A stretch of 64,000 bases of DNA, taken from positions 1,550,001 to 1,614,000 of the forward strand of contig NZ_JAJKFT010000004.1 of the NCBI RefSeq assembly GCF_020966755.1, read 5' to 3'. The notes beneath the pieces were generated by a model. The model searched no databases. It was not told the DNA's origin and saw only the letters and a list, made by a program, of their open reading frames with translations. Source of the stretch: Blastopirellula sediminis (GTDB taxonomy: Bacteria > Planctomycetota > Planctomycetia > Pirellulales > Pirellulaceae). Both the position numbers and the translations under genes were made by a program. Of the stretch, positions 54,326 through 63,746 are shown in pieces (the stretch's first letter is position 1; each line of letters opens with the position of its first letter).

Positions 54326-55396
54326 ATGAGCAAGACCGTTCTCGTTACCGGCGGAGCAGGTTTTATCGGCAGTTGCCTGGTGCGGCAATTGGTGCAGCTG
54401 GATGGTCTGACGGTCGTTAATCTTGATAAGCTGACCTACGCCGGCAATCTCGATTCGCTTGCGGAGCTCGAAGCCGATTCGCGGCATGTTTTCGTCGAAG
54501 GCGACATTTGCGATGGTGAGTTGGTTGCGCGCTTGCTGGGCGAGTATCGACCCGGCGCCATTTTGAATCTGGCCGCCGAATCCCATGTTGATCGCTCGAT
54601 CGATGGGCCGGCCGAGTTCGTTGCGACCAATGTCGTCGGTACGTTTACGCTCTTGGAGGCGGCACGCAATTACTGGAGCGATCTCCCGAAAGAGGAGGGC
54701 GCCGCATTTCGCTTCTTGCACGTTTCGACCGACGAGGTCTATGGCTCGCTCGGCAAGACCGGAAAGTTTACCGAGACGACCCCGTACTATCCCAATTCTC
54801 CCTATTCGGCGTCGAAAGCGTCCTCCGACCATTTTGTGCGGGCCTATTTCCATACGTATGGCCTGCCGACGCTGACGACCAATTGCTCGAACAATTACGG
54901 CCCGCGTCAGTTTCCCGAAAAGTTGATTCCAGTGATGATTCTCAACGCGCTGGAAGGAAAACCGCTGCCGATTTACGGGGACGGGCAAAACGTCCGCGAT
55001 TGGCTTTTTGTGGAAGACCACTGCCGAGCGATTCGTCGCGTGCTGGAGGCTGGGAGAACCGGTGAGGTTTATAACATCGGCGGCAATTGCGAGCGAACCA
55101 ATTTACAGATCGTAAAAGTGATTTGCGACGCGATGGATCGTCTGCGTCCTGATCTCCCTCACCGTCCGTGTGAAGAGTTGATTACGTTTGTCAAAGATCG
55201 TCCTGGGCACGATCGACGATATGCAATTGACGCCTCTAAGATGAATGTGGAGTTGGGCTGGAGCCCGCAGGAAACGTTTGAGACTGGTCTGGAAAAGACG
55301 ATTCAGTGGTACTTGGATAACCAGGCCTGGCTCGACCGAATCGCCACCGGCGGTTATCGACGCGAACGACTCGGTCTGCGCGAGTTGCAGAAATAG
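54326..55396 (+). CDS. rfbB: dTDP-glucose 4,6-dehydratase
   Basis: This 356-residue extended SDR makes dTDP-4-keto-6-deoxyglucose. The NAD site is GGAGFIGS, the catalytic Asp-Glu lies in [10 protein letters not shown], and the Y-x3-K is in YSASKASSD. Length and motifs fit RmlB. It starts the cluster rmlB-rmlA-rmlC, with 20 bp to rmlA. The product feeds dTDP-rhamnose made by RmlC and RmlD, for the exported glycan below. Confidence 0.96.
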   Translation: MSKTVLVTGGAGFIGSCLVRQLVQLDGLTVVNLDKLTYAGNLDSLAELEADSRHVFVEGDICDGELVARLLGEYRPGAILNLAAESHVDRSIDGPAEFVATNVVGTFTLLEAARNYWSDLPKEEGAAFRFLHVSTDEVYGSLGKTGKFTETTPYYPNSPYSASKASSDHFVRAYFHTYGLPTLTTNCSNNYGPRQFPEKLIPVMILNALEGKPLPIYGDGQNVRDWLFVEDHCRAIRRVLEAGRTGEVYNIGGNCERTNLQIVKVICDAMDRLRPDLPHRPCEELITFVKDRPGHDRRYAIDASKMNVELGWSPQETFETGLEKTIQWYLDNQAWLDRIATGGYRRERLGLRELQK

Positions 55397-55416
55397 TTTC
55401 ATTCGAAGGTTCGGCG

Positions 55417-56346
55417 ATGTCATCCAGTTTGTACCAAAAGGGAATTATTCTCGCGGGCGGTTCCGGAACGCGACTTTACCCTTTGACGCGCGCCGTCAGC
55501 AAGCAATTGCTGCCGGTGTACGACAAGCCGATGATTTTCTATCCGCTGACTACCTTGATGCTGGCCGGTATTCGCGAGATCTTGGTGATCAGCACTCCAG
55601 AGGATATCGGCGGGTTTCAGCGGTTGCTTCAAGATGGTTCGGACTGGGGTTTGCGGATCGAATATGCCGTGCAGCCGAAGCCGGAAGGTTTGGCGCAAGC
55701 GTTCGTAATCGGTCGGGAGTTCATTGGTGATGATTGCGTCGCCATGGTCTTGGGGGACAACTTGTTCTACGGCCAAGGATTTCAGCAGATTCTAGCGCGT
55801 GCGGCGAATCGGCTGGAAGGCGCCACGGTATTTGGATATCCCGTCCGCGATCCCCAGCGATATGGCGTCGTCGAGTTTGACGAAGAGGGGCGGGTCGTGT
55901 CGCTGGAAGAAAAGCCCCTGCAGCCGAAGTCGAACTACGCCGTGCCCGGGCTCTACTTTTACGACAACGACATCGTCGAAATCGCGGCGAATCTTAAGCC
56001 GTCGGCTCGCGGCGAGTTGGAGATTACGGACGTCAACCTTGAATATTTGCGCCGCGGGCAATTGCACGTTGAATGTTTTTCACGCGGCTTCGCTTGGCTT
56101 GATACCGGCACGCACGCGTCGCTGATGGAAGCTTCGAACTTCGTGCAGACGGTCGAAAACCGTCAAGGTCTGAAGATCGCGTGCGTTGAGGAAGTCGCAT
56201 ACAACAAGGGTTTCATTTCGGCTGACCAATTGCGAGAGTTGGCGAGTCGTCTGAAAGGCGAGTACGCCGATTACCTGCTTCATTTACTAGAGCCGATGAT
56301 CGGCGGACGCAAGGTGCAGCACACCAAAGGAGAATGGGTATCGTGA
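55417..56346 (+). CDS. rfbA: glucose-1-phosphate thymidylyltransferase
   Basis: This 309-residue nucleotidyltransferase has the signature [20 protein letters not shown], where the Arg and Lys bind dTTP and the sugar phosphate, and [11 protein letters not shown] downstream. It makes dTDP-glucose for RmlB. The stop overlaps the rmlC GTG start by 4 bp. It is cytoplasmic. No deviation from the family was noticed. Confidence 0.95.
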   Translation: MSSSLYQKGIILAGGSGTRLYPLTRAVSKQLLPVYDKPMIFYPLTTLMLAGIREILVISTPEDIGGFQRLLQDGSDWGLRIEYAVQPKPEGLAQAFVIGREFIGDDCVAMVLGDNLFYGQGFQQILARAANRLEGATVFGYPVRDPQRYGVVEFDEEGRVVSLEEKPLQPKSNYAVPGLYFYDNDIVEIAANLKPSARGELEITDVNLEYLRRGQLHVECFSRGFAWLDTGTHASLMEASNFVQTVENRQGLKIACVEEVAYNKGFISADQLRELASRLKGEYADYLLHLLEPMIGGRKVQHTKGEWVS

Positions 56347-56891
56347 ATGTAGTCGCTACGACGATTCCCGACGTTCAACTCATTGAGCCGCGGGTTTTTC
56401 GGGACGAACGAGGGGAGTTCTTCGAGACCTTCCAGGCTGATCGCTACCGCGAAGTGACGTCGGTCGATTTCGTGCAAGACAACTGCTCGCGCTCGAAACG
56501 TGGCGTCTTGCGGGGACTTCACTACCAGATTGAAAACCCTCAAGCCAAGCTTGTGACGGTACTGCATGGAGAGATCTTCGACGTCGCGGTGGACATCCGC
56601 CAAGGCTCTCCGACCTTCGGCCAGTGGGTCGGTATGAATCTCAGCGGGGAAAACCGCAAGCAGCTCTATCTGCCCATCGGTTTCGCTCACGGCTTTTGCG
56701 TCGTAAGCGAATCGGCGGAAGTACTTTACAAATGTTCCGATTTCTACAATCCGCAAGGAGAACGCACAATTCAGTGGAATGACCCTGAATTGGCGATCGA
56801 TTGGCCAGTGGAAGTTCCGATTCTTTCGCCCAAGGACGCTGCGGCGACGTCCTTTGCGGACGCACCCTATTTCGAGCGGATTGCCGTTTAG
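56343..56891 (+). CDS. rfbC: dTDP-4-dehydrorhamnose 3,5-epimerase
   Basis: This protein has 182 residues from GTG 56343; the longer ATG at 56334 is less likely because AAGGAG is then only 3 nt away, while the GTG overlaps the RmlA TGA and gives the usual MNVxxTxIPDVxxxEP start. It is a cupin with GVLRGLHYQ and a catalytic His, converting the 4-keto sugar to the rhamnose configuration. The stop overlaps the convergent rmlD stop by 4 bp. Confidence 0.94.
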   Translation: MNVVATTIPDVQLIEPRVFRDERGEFFETFQADRYREVTSVDFVQDNCSRSKRGVLRGLHYQIENPQAKLVTVLHGEIFDVAVDIRQGSPTFGQWVGMNLSGENRKQLYLPIGFAHGFCVVSESAEVLYKCSDFYNPQGERTIQWNDPELAIDWPVEVPILSPKDAAATSFADAPYFERIAV

Positions 56892-57742
56892 GCGAACCGC
56901 CGATCGGCGAGATAACGCTGCAATGCGTCGCGCCAGGTCGGCATTTCCTGGCCTGTCGCTTGGGCGTACTTGTTTAAGCTCAAAACGCTGTAGGCGGGCC
57001 GAGGCGCCGGCGCTCCATATTCGGTCGTTGTGATCGGATGGACATGCGTCGATCGCCTGGTGAGCGAAAAGACTTCTTGGGCCATGTCATACCACGTTAC
57101 GCTCTCGCTATTCGTGACGTGATAGAGCCCGGTCGCGTCCTGTCTGATCAGGCGCAGGACTGCGGTCGCAACATCGCGGCAGTAGCTTGGCGTGCAGCGC
57201 TGGTCGTTTACGACGCGTAGCTCCGGTTTCGATTCGGAGAGCCGTATCATCGTTTCGACGAAGTTCCTTTTTGTCGGCCCGCCGCCATACAGGCCGCAGG
57301 TTCGAACAATCAGGTGATTGGGCGCGGTCGCTGCCGCCAGTTCGCCTTGTAATTTCGACTGGGCGTAAATCCCTTGCGGCGACGTGGGCGTTTCTTCGCT
57401 CAGCGGAGTTGGGATTCCAGCATAGGCGTCAAAGACGTAGTCGGTGCTGATCTGGACGAACCGGATGTTCAAGTCGTGACAAAGTTCGGCCATGGTCGCT
57501 ACCGCTTTGGCGTTCGCGCGAAAGCAAGCGTCGGCGTCCGTTTCCGCCATATCAACAGCGGTGTATGCGGCGCAATTGATGAGCACGGAGGGACGCAGCT
57601 CGGCCAAGACCCGTCGGATCGAGTCATCGTCGGAGAGATCGAATTGGCTTCGCGTCAGGGACGCGGCAGCGCCTCCGAGTTGCTTCGCTAGTTCGCCGCC
57701 GAGTTGGCCAGCCGCGCCGGTAATTGCGATGGTCGAATTCAT
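56888..57742 (-). CDS. rfbD: dTDP-4-dehydrorhamnose reductase
   Basis: This 284-residue reductase completes dTDP-rhamnose synthesis. It has the NADPH site TGAAGQLGGEL, INCAAYTAVDMAE and the Y-x3-K in YAQSKLQGE. It is encoded on the opposite strand to rmlB-A-C, ending against rmlC, so it has its own promoter in the 187-bp gap before the ABC transporter gene. The unusual split could change the ratio of the enzymes. Confidence 0.94.
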   Translation of the reverse strand: MNSTIAITGAAGQLGGELAKQLGGAAASLTRSQFDLSDDDSIRRVLAELRPSVLINCAAYTAVDMAETDADACFRANAKAVATMAELCHDLNIRFVQISTDYVFDAYAGIPTPLSEETPTSPQGIYAQSKLQGELAAATAPNHLIVRTCGLYGGGPTKRNFVETMIRLSESKPELRVVNDQRCTPSYCRDVATAVLRLIRQDATGLYHVTNSESVTWYDMAQEVFSLTRRSTHVHPITTTEYGAPAPRPAYSVLSLNKYAQATGQEMPTWRDALQRYLADRRFA

Positions 57743-57929
57743 GGTCGGTACTGTAGCAATTCCCGGCGCAAAAAGGGATGCGGTAAAGGGGATTTAGAGC
57801 GATTCGGGCGGCTTGTCGGTTAAGAAGCGGTTAAAGCCGGTGGGGCAGTCGATTGTTGCCCTGGTCTTCGTCAAAACTTCACAGTTATGCGACTAGAATA
57901 CGAACTTTTCTTAAGAAGTCTTTCCGACA

Positions 57930-58958
57930 TTGGATGCGTCGCTGGGGAAACCAAGCAAACGATACGCATCCCATGCCGACCGCGTAATCCCTTTGGCAGC
58001 AATGCATAAAGCCCTTGATATCTCCGTATCCCGCGACAGTGACGCGATGATCGAGGATTCGAACCAGCCGAACAGCGGGAGGCTGAATCTGGCGTCCGAG
58101 TCTGGGGAGGAATTCACCAAAGCCGATGAAGTGAATGGGCTGGTATACTTCACCCCGCCGAGCGGATGGGGGGTGTTGGGGCTGCAAGAGATCTACAATT
58201 TTCGCGAGCTGATCTGGACGCTGGCCGCTCGCGATCTCAAGGTGCGCTACCGGCAGACCGCCATCGGCGTGATTTGGGCGATTCTACAACCACTGGCGAT
58301 GATGACCATCTTTACGGTCATGTTTCGACTCATGGGACGTGTCCCAGTGGAGGAGGGCGTTCCTTATGTGGTCGCCGTACTCTGCGGTTTGTTGCCTTGG
58401 CAATTGTTTGCGTCAACGCTGAACAGCGCCAGCGGCAGTCTCGTCGAACACCAGAATCTGATTGCAAAAGTCTACTTTCCCCGCGCCGTTTTACCGATCG
58501 CGTCGATGGCAGGCGGAATCGTCGATTTTACCATTGGCTTTAGTCTGTTGGCTTTGGCGATGATGTGGTACGGCGTCGCACCTACGTGGGCGATGTTGTT
58601 GATTCCAGCGTTCATTCTGCTGACGCTGGTCGCTTCGCTAGCCGCCGGACTTTGGCTATCCGCACTCAATGCGATTTACCGAGACATTGGCTACGTCGTT
58701 CCGTTCGTCTTGCAGGTCGGATTTTTTCTAAGTCCGGTCGTCTATGAAACGGACGCGTTGATCCCGCCGGAGTATCGCTTGATCTACTCTCTGAATCCGA
58801 TGGTGGGCGTGATCGACGGCTTACGTTGGGCGGCGCTCGGCCATACGCCTCCGGCGATTGGATCAATGCTCGTGTCGCTGGGTTGTCTGCTGCTGGTGCT
58901 GTTGGGCGGCATGGCCTATTTCCGTCAAGTGGAGCGGCATCTCGCCGATCGGATCTAA
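57930..58958 (+). CDS. ABC-2 type polysaccharide export permease (Wzm type)
   Basis: This 342-residue membrane permease has about six helices and the family block IYNFRELIWTLAARDLKVRY at the start of the transmembrane part. The first 60 residues are hydrophilic. The start is uncertain: 57930 is the longest frame, with alternatives at 58002 and 58047, none with a strong ribosome site. It should carry an undecaprenyl-linked glycan through the inner membrane. The ATPase gene follows after 4 bp. Confidence 0.88.
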   Translation: MDASLGKPSKRYASHADRVIPLAAMHKALDISVSRDSDAMIEDSNQPNSGRLNLASESGEEFTKADEVNGLVYFTPPSGWGVLGLQEIYNFRELIWTLAARDLKVRYRQTAIGVIWAILQPLAMMTIFTVMFRLMGRVPVEEGVPYVVAVLCGLLPWQLFASTLNSASGSLVEHQNLIAKVYFPRAVLPIASMAGGIVDFTIGFSLLALAMMWYGVAPTWAMLLIPAFILLTLVASLAAGLWLSALNAIYRDIGYVVPFVLQVGFFLSPVVYETDALIPPEYRLIYSLNPMVGVIDGLRWAALGHTPPAIGSMLVSLGCLLLVLLGGMAYFRQVERHLADRI

Positions 58959-58962
58959 GGTC

Positions 58963-60261
58963 ATGAGCCATATCGCCATCCGAGTTGAAAACATCGGCAA
59001 ACGCTATCGTCGCGGCTCCGCCGCTCCGTACCAGCGTTTCTCGGAAATGCTGCAGCGCGTTCCCGCAGCCGTGCTAGACGCCGCGCGAGGAGCGTTTCAG
59101 GCCAAGTCGCAAACGGACGACCAAAGCGAATTCTGGGCGCTGAAAGACGTTTCCTTCGACGTGAAAGAGGGAGAAGTGCTAGGCGTCATTGGGCGTAATG
59201 GCGCTGGCAAAAGCACGCTACTCAAGATCCTCTCTCGCATTACGGAACCAACTACCGGCCGCTTCGGCGTCCGGGGCCGTCTGGCCAGTCTGCTTGAAGT
59301 CGGAACCGGCTTCCACCCGGAACTTACTGGGCGCGAAAACATCTACCTAAGCGGCGCGATCCTTGGCATGAGCCGCGCCGAGATAAAACGCCGCTTCGAC
59401 GAGATCGTCGCCTTCGCCGAGATCGATGAAGCCCTCGACACTCCGGTCAAACGCTATTCGAGCGGCATGTATGTCCGCTTAGGCTTCGCCATCGCAGCAC
59501 ATCTGCAACCTGAGATTCTGATCGTCGACGAAGTCCTCGCGGTCGGAGATGCGGCGTTTCAGAAGAAGTGCTTAGGGAAGATGGGAGAGGTTGCCAACTC
59601 GGGACGGACGGTGTTGTTTGTTAGTCACAACATGACGGCGGTTGAGCGACTTTGTACGTCGGCGGTCTACTTGGAGCACGGAGAAATCCATTCGGCCGGC
59701 GATGTCGCCGATGTGCTTAAGCGGTACCTAAATGGGACAGACGCGTGTGAAGAGTCGCGTGGCAAGTTTGATGCATGGGGAAATGATCGCGTCAAACTTC
59801 ACGGCGCAAGAGCCTACCGAAACTGTGGCGACGACCATTCGCAACGGCTCACGGTTGCAGACGAGATTACGTTGGAGTTTGACGTCAGCCTGTCGTCGGA
59901 GAACGTCGTCTTAACGCCAAGTCTAATTGTCAATACTTCTGACGCTTATCCGGCGTTTAACGTAACGCCGGCCGACAATCACCTCGGAACGCTTACACCG
60001 CTGCAAAGCGGTCGCCAGTTTATCCGCTGTCGCATTCCCGAGAATCTGCTCAATAACGGGGAATATAGCGCTACGCTCTATATCATCCGGGACGGTAGTC
60101 AGCCGGAATTCATGTTCGATCAAGCGATCCGATTTGAGGTAGACGAACACCCGCAAAAAAAGCTGAGTTGGTTCGGAAAACGCGTCGGCGCGACCAGGCC
60201 CCTTTTGAATTGGGAAATCTCCGTGGTGGAGCAGGACCTAAGTGTTGTTGGAAATGGATGA
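58963..60261 (+). CDS. ABC transporter ATPase with C-terminal glycan-binding domain (Wzt type)
   Basis: This 432-residue protein has an ATPase domain with Walker A GRNGAGKST (77-85), an S-loop signature in YSSGMYVRLGFA and Walker B LIVDEVLAVGD. After about residue 260 a beta-rich domain follows, fitting Wzt_C, which in O-antigen export recognises the finished chain end. The frame is open upstream of 58963, but the ATG just past the permease stop is better. A terminator follows. Confidence 0.93.
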   Translation: MSHIAIRVENIGKRYRRGSAAPYQRFSEMLQRVPAAVLDAARGAFQAKSQTDDQSEFWALKDVSFDVKEGEVLGVIGRNGAGKSTLLKILSRITEPTTGRFGVRGRLASLLEVGTGFHPELTGRENIYLSGAILGMSRAEIKRRFDEIVAFAEIDEALDTPVKRYSSGMYVRLGFAIAAHLQPEILIVDEVLAVGDAAFQKKCLGKMGEVANSGRTVLFVSHNMTAVERLCTSAVYLEHGEIHSAGDVADVLKRYLNGTDACEESRGKFDAWGNDRVKLHGARAYRNCGDDHSQRLTVADEITLEFDVSLSSENVVLTPSLIVNTSDAYPAFNVTPADNHLGTLTPLQSGRQFIRCRIPENLLNNGEYSATLYIIRDGSQPEFMFDQAIRFEVDEHPQKKLSWFGKRVGATRPLLNWEISVVEQDLSVVGNG

Positions 60262-60280
60262 CTCAAAGTTGTTGGAGAGA

Positions 60281-60308
60281 GCGTCATTGTTCCATGACGC
60301 AGTTTTTT
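60281..60308 (+). terminator. rho-independent terminator after wzt
   Basis: GCGTCAT (60281-60287) and ATGACGC (60294-60300) form a 7-bp stem with a 6-nt loop, followed by AGTTTTTT. It ends the permease-ATPase transcript, so the next gene probably has its own promoter. Confidence 0.85.
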
Positions 60309-60434
60309 CCCCGCGAGTACGGTTTCAGAACAAGCGGGCGAACAAGCGACGTTAGCAGAGATTGTCTATTGGCAATAACGATTTCGTCCGCGTGTGGCGA
60401 AATCGGCCGTTAGACAGGTAACGAGTAATTGAAA

Positions 60435-61115
60435 ATGAGCGTACGTGCAGGAATGTTGGCGACCGCAGGAAGAGTAATTCAGAGAGCTGGCGACACGTTG
60501 GCGTTCATCGGACAACGAGTCGAGCAGAGAGCGAATCGAAATTCTGCTCAAAGGCGTTTGTCGCAAAACGCTCAGCCTTTGAAGCTTCACATCGGCTGCG
60601 GCACGATCCGTTTTGACGGTTGGGTAAACATCGACGCGCTCCCGACGGAAGCCGCCGACGTGGTTCTGGATGTGACGCACGGGATCCCGGCCCCCGATAA
60701 TTCCTGCAAGTACGTCTATAACGAGCACTTTCTAGAACACATTTCGGTTGAAGACGCTGTACGCCTGATTGCGGAAGTTCACCGAATCTTGCAGCCTGGC
60801 GGGGTTCTTCGAATCGCGATGCCGTCGATTGAAGTATGCGTCGCACGATATATGCGAGAGAACTGGAAAGAAGACGAAGCGATCATCCGGAACGGACTGA
60901 CTTGGTTAGAGACGAAGGCGGAAATGCTCAACGTCGCATTCCGGAACTGGGGGCATCAATGGCTCTACGACGAAGAAGAATTGCGTCGACGCTTGCTAGA
61001 GGGCGGTTTCCAGGACATTGCGTTTTTTCCGGCTGGCGATAGCGGCCATGAGGAACTGCGTGGAAGGGAATCGCGGCAAGAGTCGTTACTCGTTTGTGAG
61101 GCGACCAAACGATGA
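60435..61115 (+). CDS. SAM-dependent methyltransferase
   Basis: This 226-residue protein has a class I methyltransferase fold: LHIGCGTIRFDGWVNID, then YNEHFLEHIS and LQPGGVLRIAMPS. It is probably a methylase that caps or decorates the glycan. The ATG at 60435 is preferred; a TTG 6 bp upstream is also open. The first 45 residues are basic and hydrophilic. The stop overlaps the next gene by 4 bp (ATGA). No sugar specificity is readable. Confidence 0.86.
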   Translation: MSVRAGMLATAGRVIQRAGDTLAFIGQRVEQRANRNSAQRRLSQNAQPLKLHIGCGTIRFDGWVNIDALPTEAADVVLDVTHGIPAPDNSCKYVYNEHFLEHISVEDAVRLIAEVHRILQPGGVLRIAMPSIEVCVARYMRENWKEDEAIIRNGLTWLETKAEMLNVAFRNWGHQWLYDEEELRRRLLEGGFQDIAFFPAGDSGHEELRGRESRQESLLVCEATKR

Positions 61116-62140
61116 CCCGTTCTGCGGAACTGGCTGACAGCGGAGCCCAAGAGAACGTGACTCGCCAAAGCGGTTCCGAGGACCAATCGTGGCGTGACGT
61201 TCTGAATAGGGAGTTTCTCTTTATCATCGGATCTGATCGAAGCGGAACGACGTGGCTTCAATCGATGATTGCCGCTCATCCCCAGGTCGCGACGACGGTA
61301 CAGTTGACATTGTTCCATACTTACGTTCCGGACTGGATTCGCAGTTGGAACATGGAAGTCGGCTACATCGAGGACGCCGACCAGTGGGATATGGGGCTTC
61401 CGGTCGTTTGGTCGGAGCAAGAGTTTCACGAGTTTCTGCGGGAGTTTGTTGCGAAGGCCTACAGCAAGGTCGCTGAGAAGTCGCCAAATGCGTCGCACAT
61501 ACTCGACAAACATCCCGCCTATCGAGAGCACGTCGAGGATATCAATCTTCTGCTTCCGAATGCGAAGTTTATCCATGTTATTCGCGATGGACGCGACGTC
61601 GCGCTATCACTGATCGCAGCAAAGAAGGGCCTGGGCTGGGGATTCTCGTCTGTTCGGGAAGCGGCGGAGGCGTGGGCGAGATTCGTACGAAGAGGTCAGG
61701 AAGCTACGAAATATGGCGAGCGATACGTTGAAGTCCGTTACGAAGACTTGAAGACCGACGGCGTTGCGACGCTCCAGTCGGTATTTGAGTTTTGCGGATT
61801 GGCGGCGTCGGAAGAAGAGGTTGGGCGAATTCTCGAAGATCACCAATTCGAACGGATGAAGCGAAATCGCCAAACGCCTGACGCGACGCGAAATGCGCCA
61901 GCAGCGCATTATCGAAAAGGCGCTAGCGGTCAATGGAAAGAAGGTTACTCGGCAGTTCAACGCGGAGAGTTTCACCAGATCGCAGGGGGCCTTTTATGCG
62001 AACTAGGCTATGCGGAGCCTGGCTGGTGGTATCAAAGCCGCATCGAATGGATGTTCGTGAAGGCGGTATTGTTGGCCAAGTCGGGGCTCAGCGTTGTGCG
62101 AAAATTGATTAGCTGGGTCGGACGAACTGTGTTGGGGTAG
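61112..62140 (+). CDS. PAPS-dependent sulfotransferase
   Basis: This 342-residue protein has the 5'-phosphosulfate-binding loop FIIGSDRSGTTWLQSMI near residue 36, and the 3'-phosphate region near IHVIRDGRDVALS. It should add sulfate from PAPS to a sugar hydroxyl, probably in the glycan made by this island; sulfated polymers are typical of marine bacteria. Some related sulfotransferases act on proteins. The start ATG overlaps the upstream methyltransferase stop. Confidence 0.92.
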   Translation: MTRSAELADSGAQENVTRQSGSEDQSWRDVLNREFLFIIGSDRSGTTWLQSMIAAHPQVATTVQLTLFHTYVPDWIRSWNMEVGYIEDADQWDMGLPVVWSEQEFHEFLREFVAKAYSKVAEKSPNASHILDKHPAYREHVEDINLLLPNAKFIHVIRDGRDVALSLIAAKKGLGWGFSSVREAAEAWARFVRRGQEATKYGERYVEVRYEDLKTDGVATLQSVFEFCGLAASEEEVGRILEDHQFERMKRNRQTPDATRNAPAAHYRKGASGQWKEGYSAVQRGEFHQIAGGLLCELGYAEPGWWYQSRIEWMFVKAVLLAKSGLSVVRKLISWVGRTVLG

Positions 62141-62211
62141 TGACGATTGTCGCCAACGCGGCGATACGAAGAACAGGCGAACGCTATTCGTCGCTTCAAG
62201 GAAAATGAGAC

Positions 62212-62919
62212 GTGGATTGGCATTCATTTTGGGACGTATACCCGAACCGATTCGGCGATGGCAATTTGCTTCGCCAAGTTGGAAAGACCGTGAAAGGGGT
62301 TCCCATTTCGGAAAGCCAACTGCAGAGCCTGGTTCAAGACGTCATTGGGAAATTGGATTTGCAGAAGGACGATTTCCTGTTGGACCTTTGCTGCGGAAAC
62401 GGGCTGCTGACGAAAGAACTTGCGGCACGTTGCGGCGGGGCGGTCGGCGTCGATTTCTCGAAGCCAATGTTGGAAAGTGCGAATGAGGTTAATAGCGGAT
62501 CGAATATCGAATACCTGTTGATGGACGCTCGAAATATCGAGTCGCTAACGACTCGCTTCGGCGGGCGTTTCACGAAGGTCATGATGTACGAGGCGTTGGC
62601 CTATTTTGACGAAGACGACGTCGCCAATTTGCTGCGTAGTTTAAAACCGCTGATGTCCGACGACGCGAGGATTCTATTTGCAAGCGTATTGGACAGCGAT
62701 CTGAAGTGGCGATTTTTCAATACTTGGGGACGACGGTGGAACTATCTCGTTAACATTCGCATGCGGGGTAGGGATCCTGGAATCGGAAAATGGTGGGTCC
62801 GGCGCGATTTGGCTCGTATTTGCGAGAAGGCTGGTTTTGATGCACAGTTCATACCGCAGGACGCCGCTCTTCATACGTCGCACTATCGTGTCGACGTAGT
62901 TGGGACGCTGGTGGCGTAG
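62212..62919 (+). CDS. SAM-dependent methyltransferase
   Basis: This 235-residue protein opens at GTG 62212 with AAGGAAAATG upstream. It has LDLCCGNGLLTKELAARCGG (SAM-binding motif I), then VGVDFSKPML and LMDARNIESL. It is a class I methyltransferase that is not closely related to the one at 60435, so two different methylations may occur. The substrate is unknown. Confidence 0.88.
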   Translation: MDWHSFWDVYPNRFGDGNLLRQVGKTVKGVPISESQLQSLVQDVIGKLDLQKDDFLLDLCCGNGLLTKELAARCGGAVGVDFSKPMLESANEVNSGSNIEYLLMDARNIESLTTRFGGRFTKVMMYEALAYFDEDDVANLLRSLKPLMSDDARILFASVLDSDLKWRFFNTWGRRWNYLVNIRMRGRDPGIGKWWVRRDLARICEKAGFDAQFIPQDAALHTSHYRVDVVGTLVA

Positions 62920-63005
62920 AAATCAAAGCGATCTGACGAAAGTCGCGGCAACAGTTGCGAACGTGCCGAAAGGCTACGAGTTCCAAGGGTGAATGGAGAG
63001 AAGCG

Positions 63006-63746
63006 GTGAAACTAGGAGTCATGCAGCCCTATTTCTTTCCGTATGCCGGATACTTCGACTTGATTGATCAAGTCGATCGCTGGATCGTATTCGATACGCC
63101 GCAATACATTCGCCATGGCTGGGTCAATCGCAACCGAATCCTCCATCCAACGACTGGCTGGCAATACATTCTCGTACCGCTGCAGAAACATTCGCGGGAC
63201 GCGGCGATACGCGAAATTCGCGTTAAGGACAACGATTGGCGCGACCGGATTCTGGGGCAACTGAATCATTATCGAAAGAAAGCGCCCTATTTCGCAGAGA
63301 CTTGCGACTTGGTCCGCGAGAGCTTGGGAGGGGACGACGACAGGCTGTGCTCGATAAATGTGCGCATATTAGGCGCCGTCTGTTCTCGGTTAGGGATTTC
63401 GTTCAACGAAAAGGATGTGTTCTCTGAGTTAGATCTAGAAATCGAAAATGTCGAAGGTCCAGGCGATTGGGCGCTGGAAATCGGTCGCGCGGTGGGAGCG
63501 AGCGAGTATATCAACCCGCCGAACGGGAAGGACTTGTTCGACGAAGAACGATTTCGCGATGCTGGCATAGAGCTTGTCATTCAAGAGTTTGAGAACCTGA
63601 AGTACACGTGCCGAGGTTACGAATTTGAGCCGGGTCTCTCGATCATAGATTGCCTGATGTGGCGACGTCCGGAAGAGATCTTAGACATGTTGCGAGCACA
63701 ACGCCGGGGTAACGCCTTCGCGGCAAGTTCGGGAAATGACGCATGA
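63006..63746 (+). CDS. WbqC-like protein
   Basis: This protein has 246 residues from GTG 63006, preceded by GGAGAGAAG; the longer frame from 62955 lacks a good ribosome site. It matches the WbqC family (VMQPYFFPYAGYFDLIDQVD and FDTPQYIRHGWVNRN), often found in O-antigen and capsule clusters and suggested to be an enzyme of sugar decoration, without proof of the reaction. The stop overlaps the aminotransferase ATG by 4 bp. Confidence 0.9.
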   Translation: MKLGVMQPYFFPYAGYFDLIDQVDRWIVFDTPQYIRHGWVNRNRILHPTTGWQYILVPLQKHSRDAAIREIRVKDNDWRDRILGQLNHYRKKAPYFAETCDLVRESLGGDDDRLCSINVRILGAVCSRLGISFNEKDVFSELDLEIENVEGPGDWALEIGRAVGASEYINPPNGKDLFDEERFRDAGIELVIQEFENLKYTCRGYEFEPGLSIIDCLMWRRPEEILDMLRAQRRGNAFAASSGNDA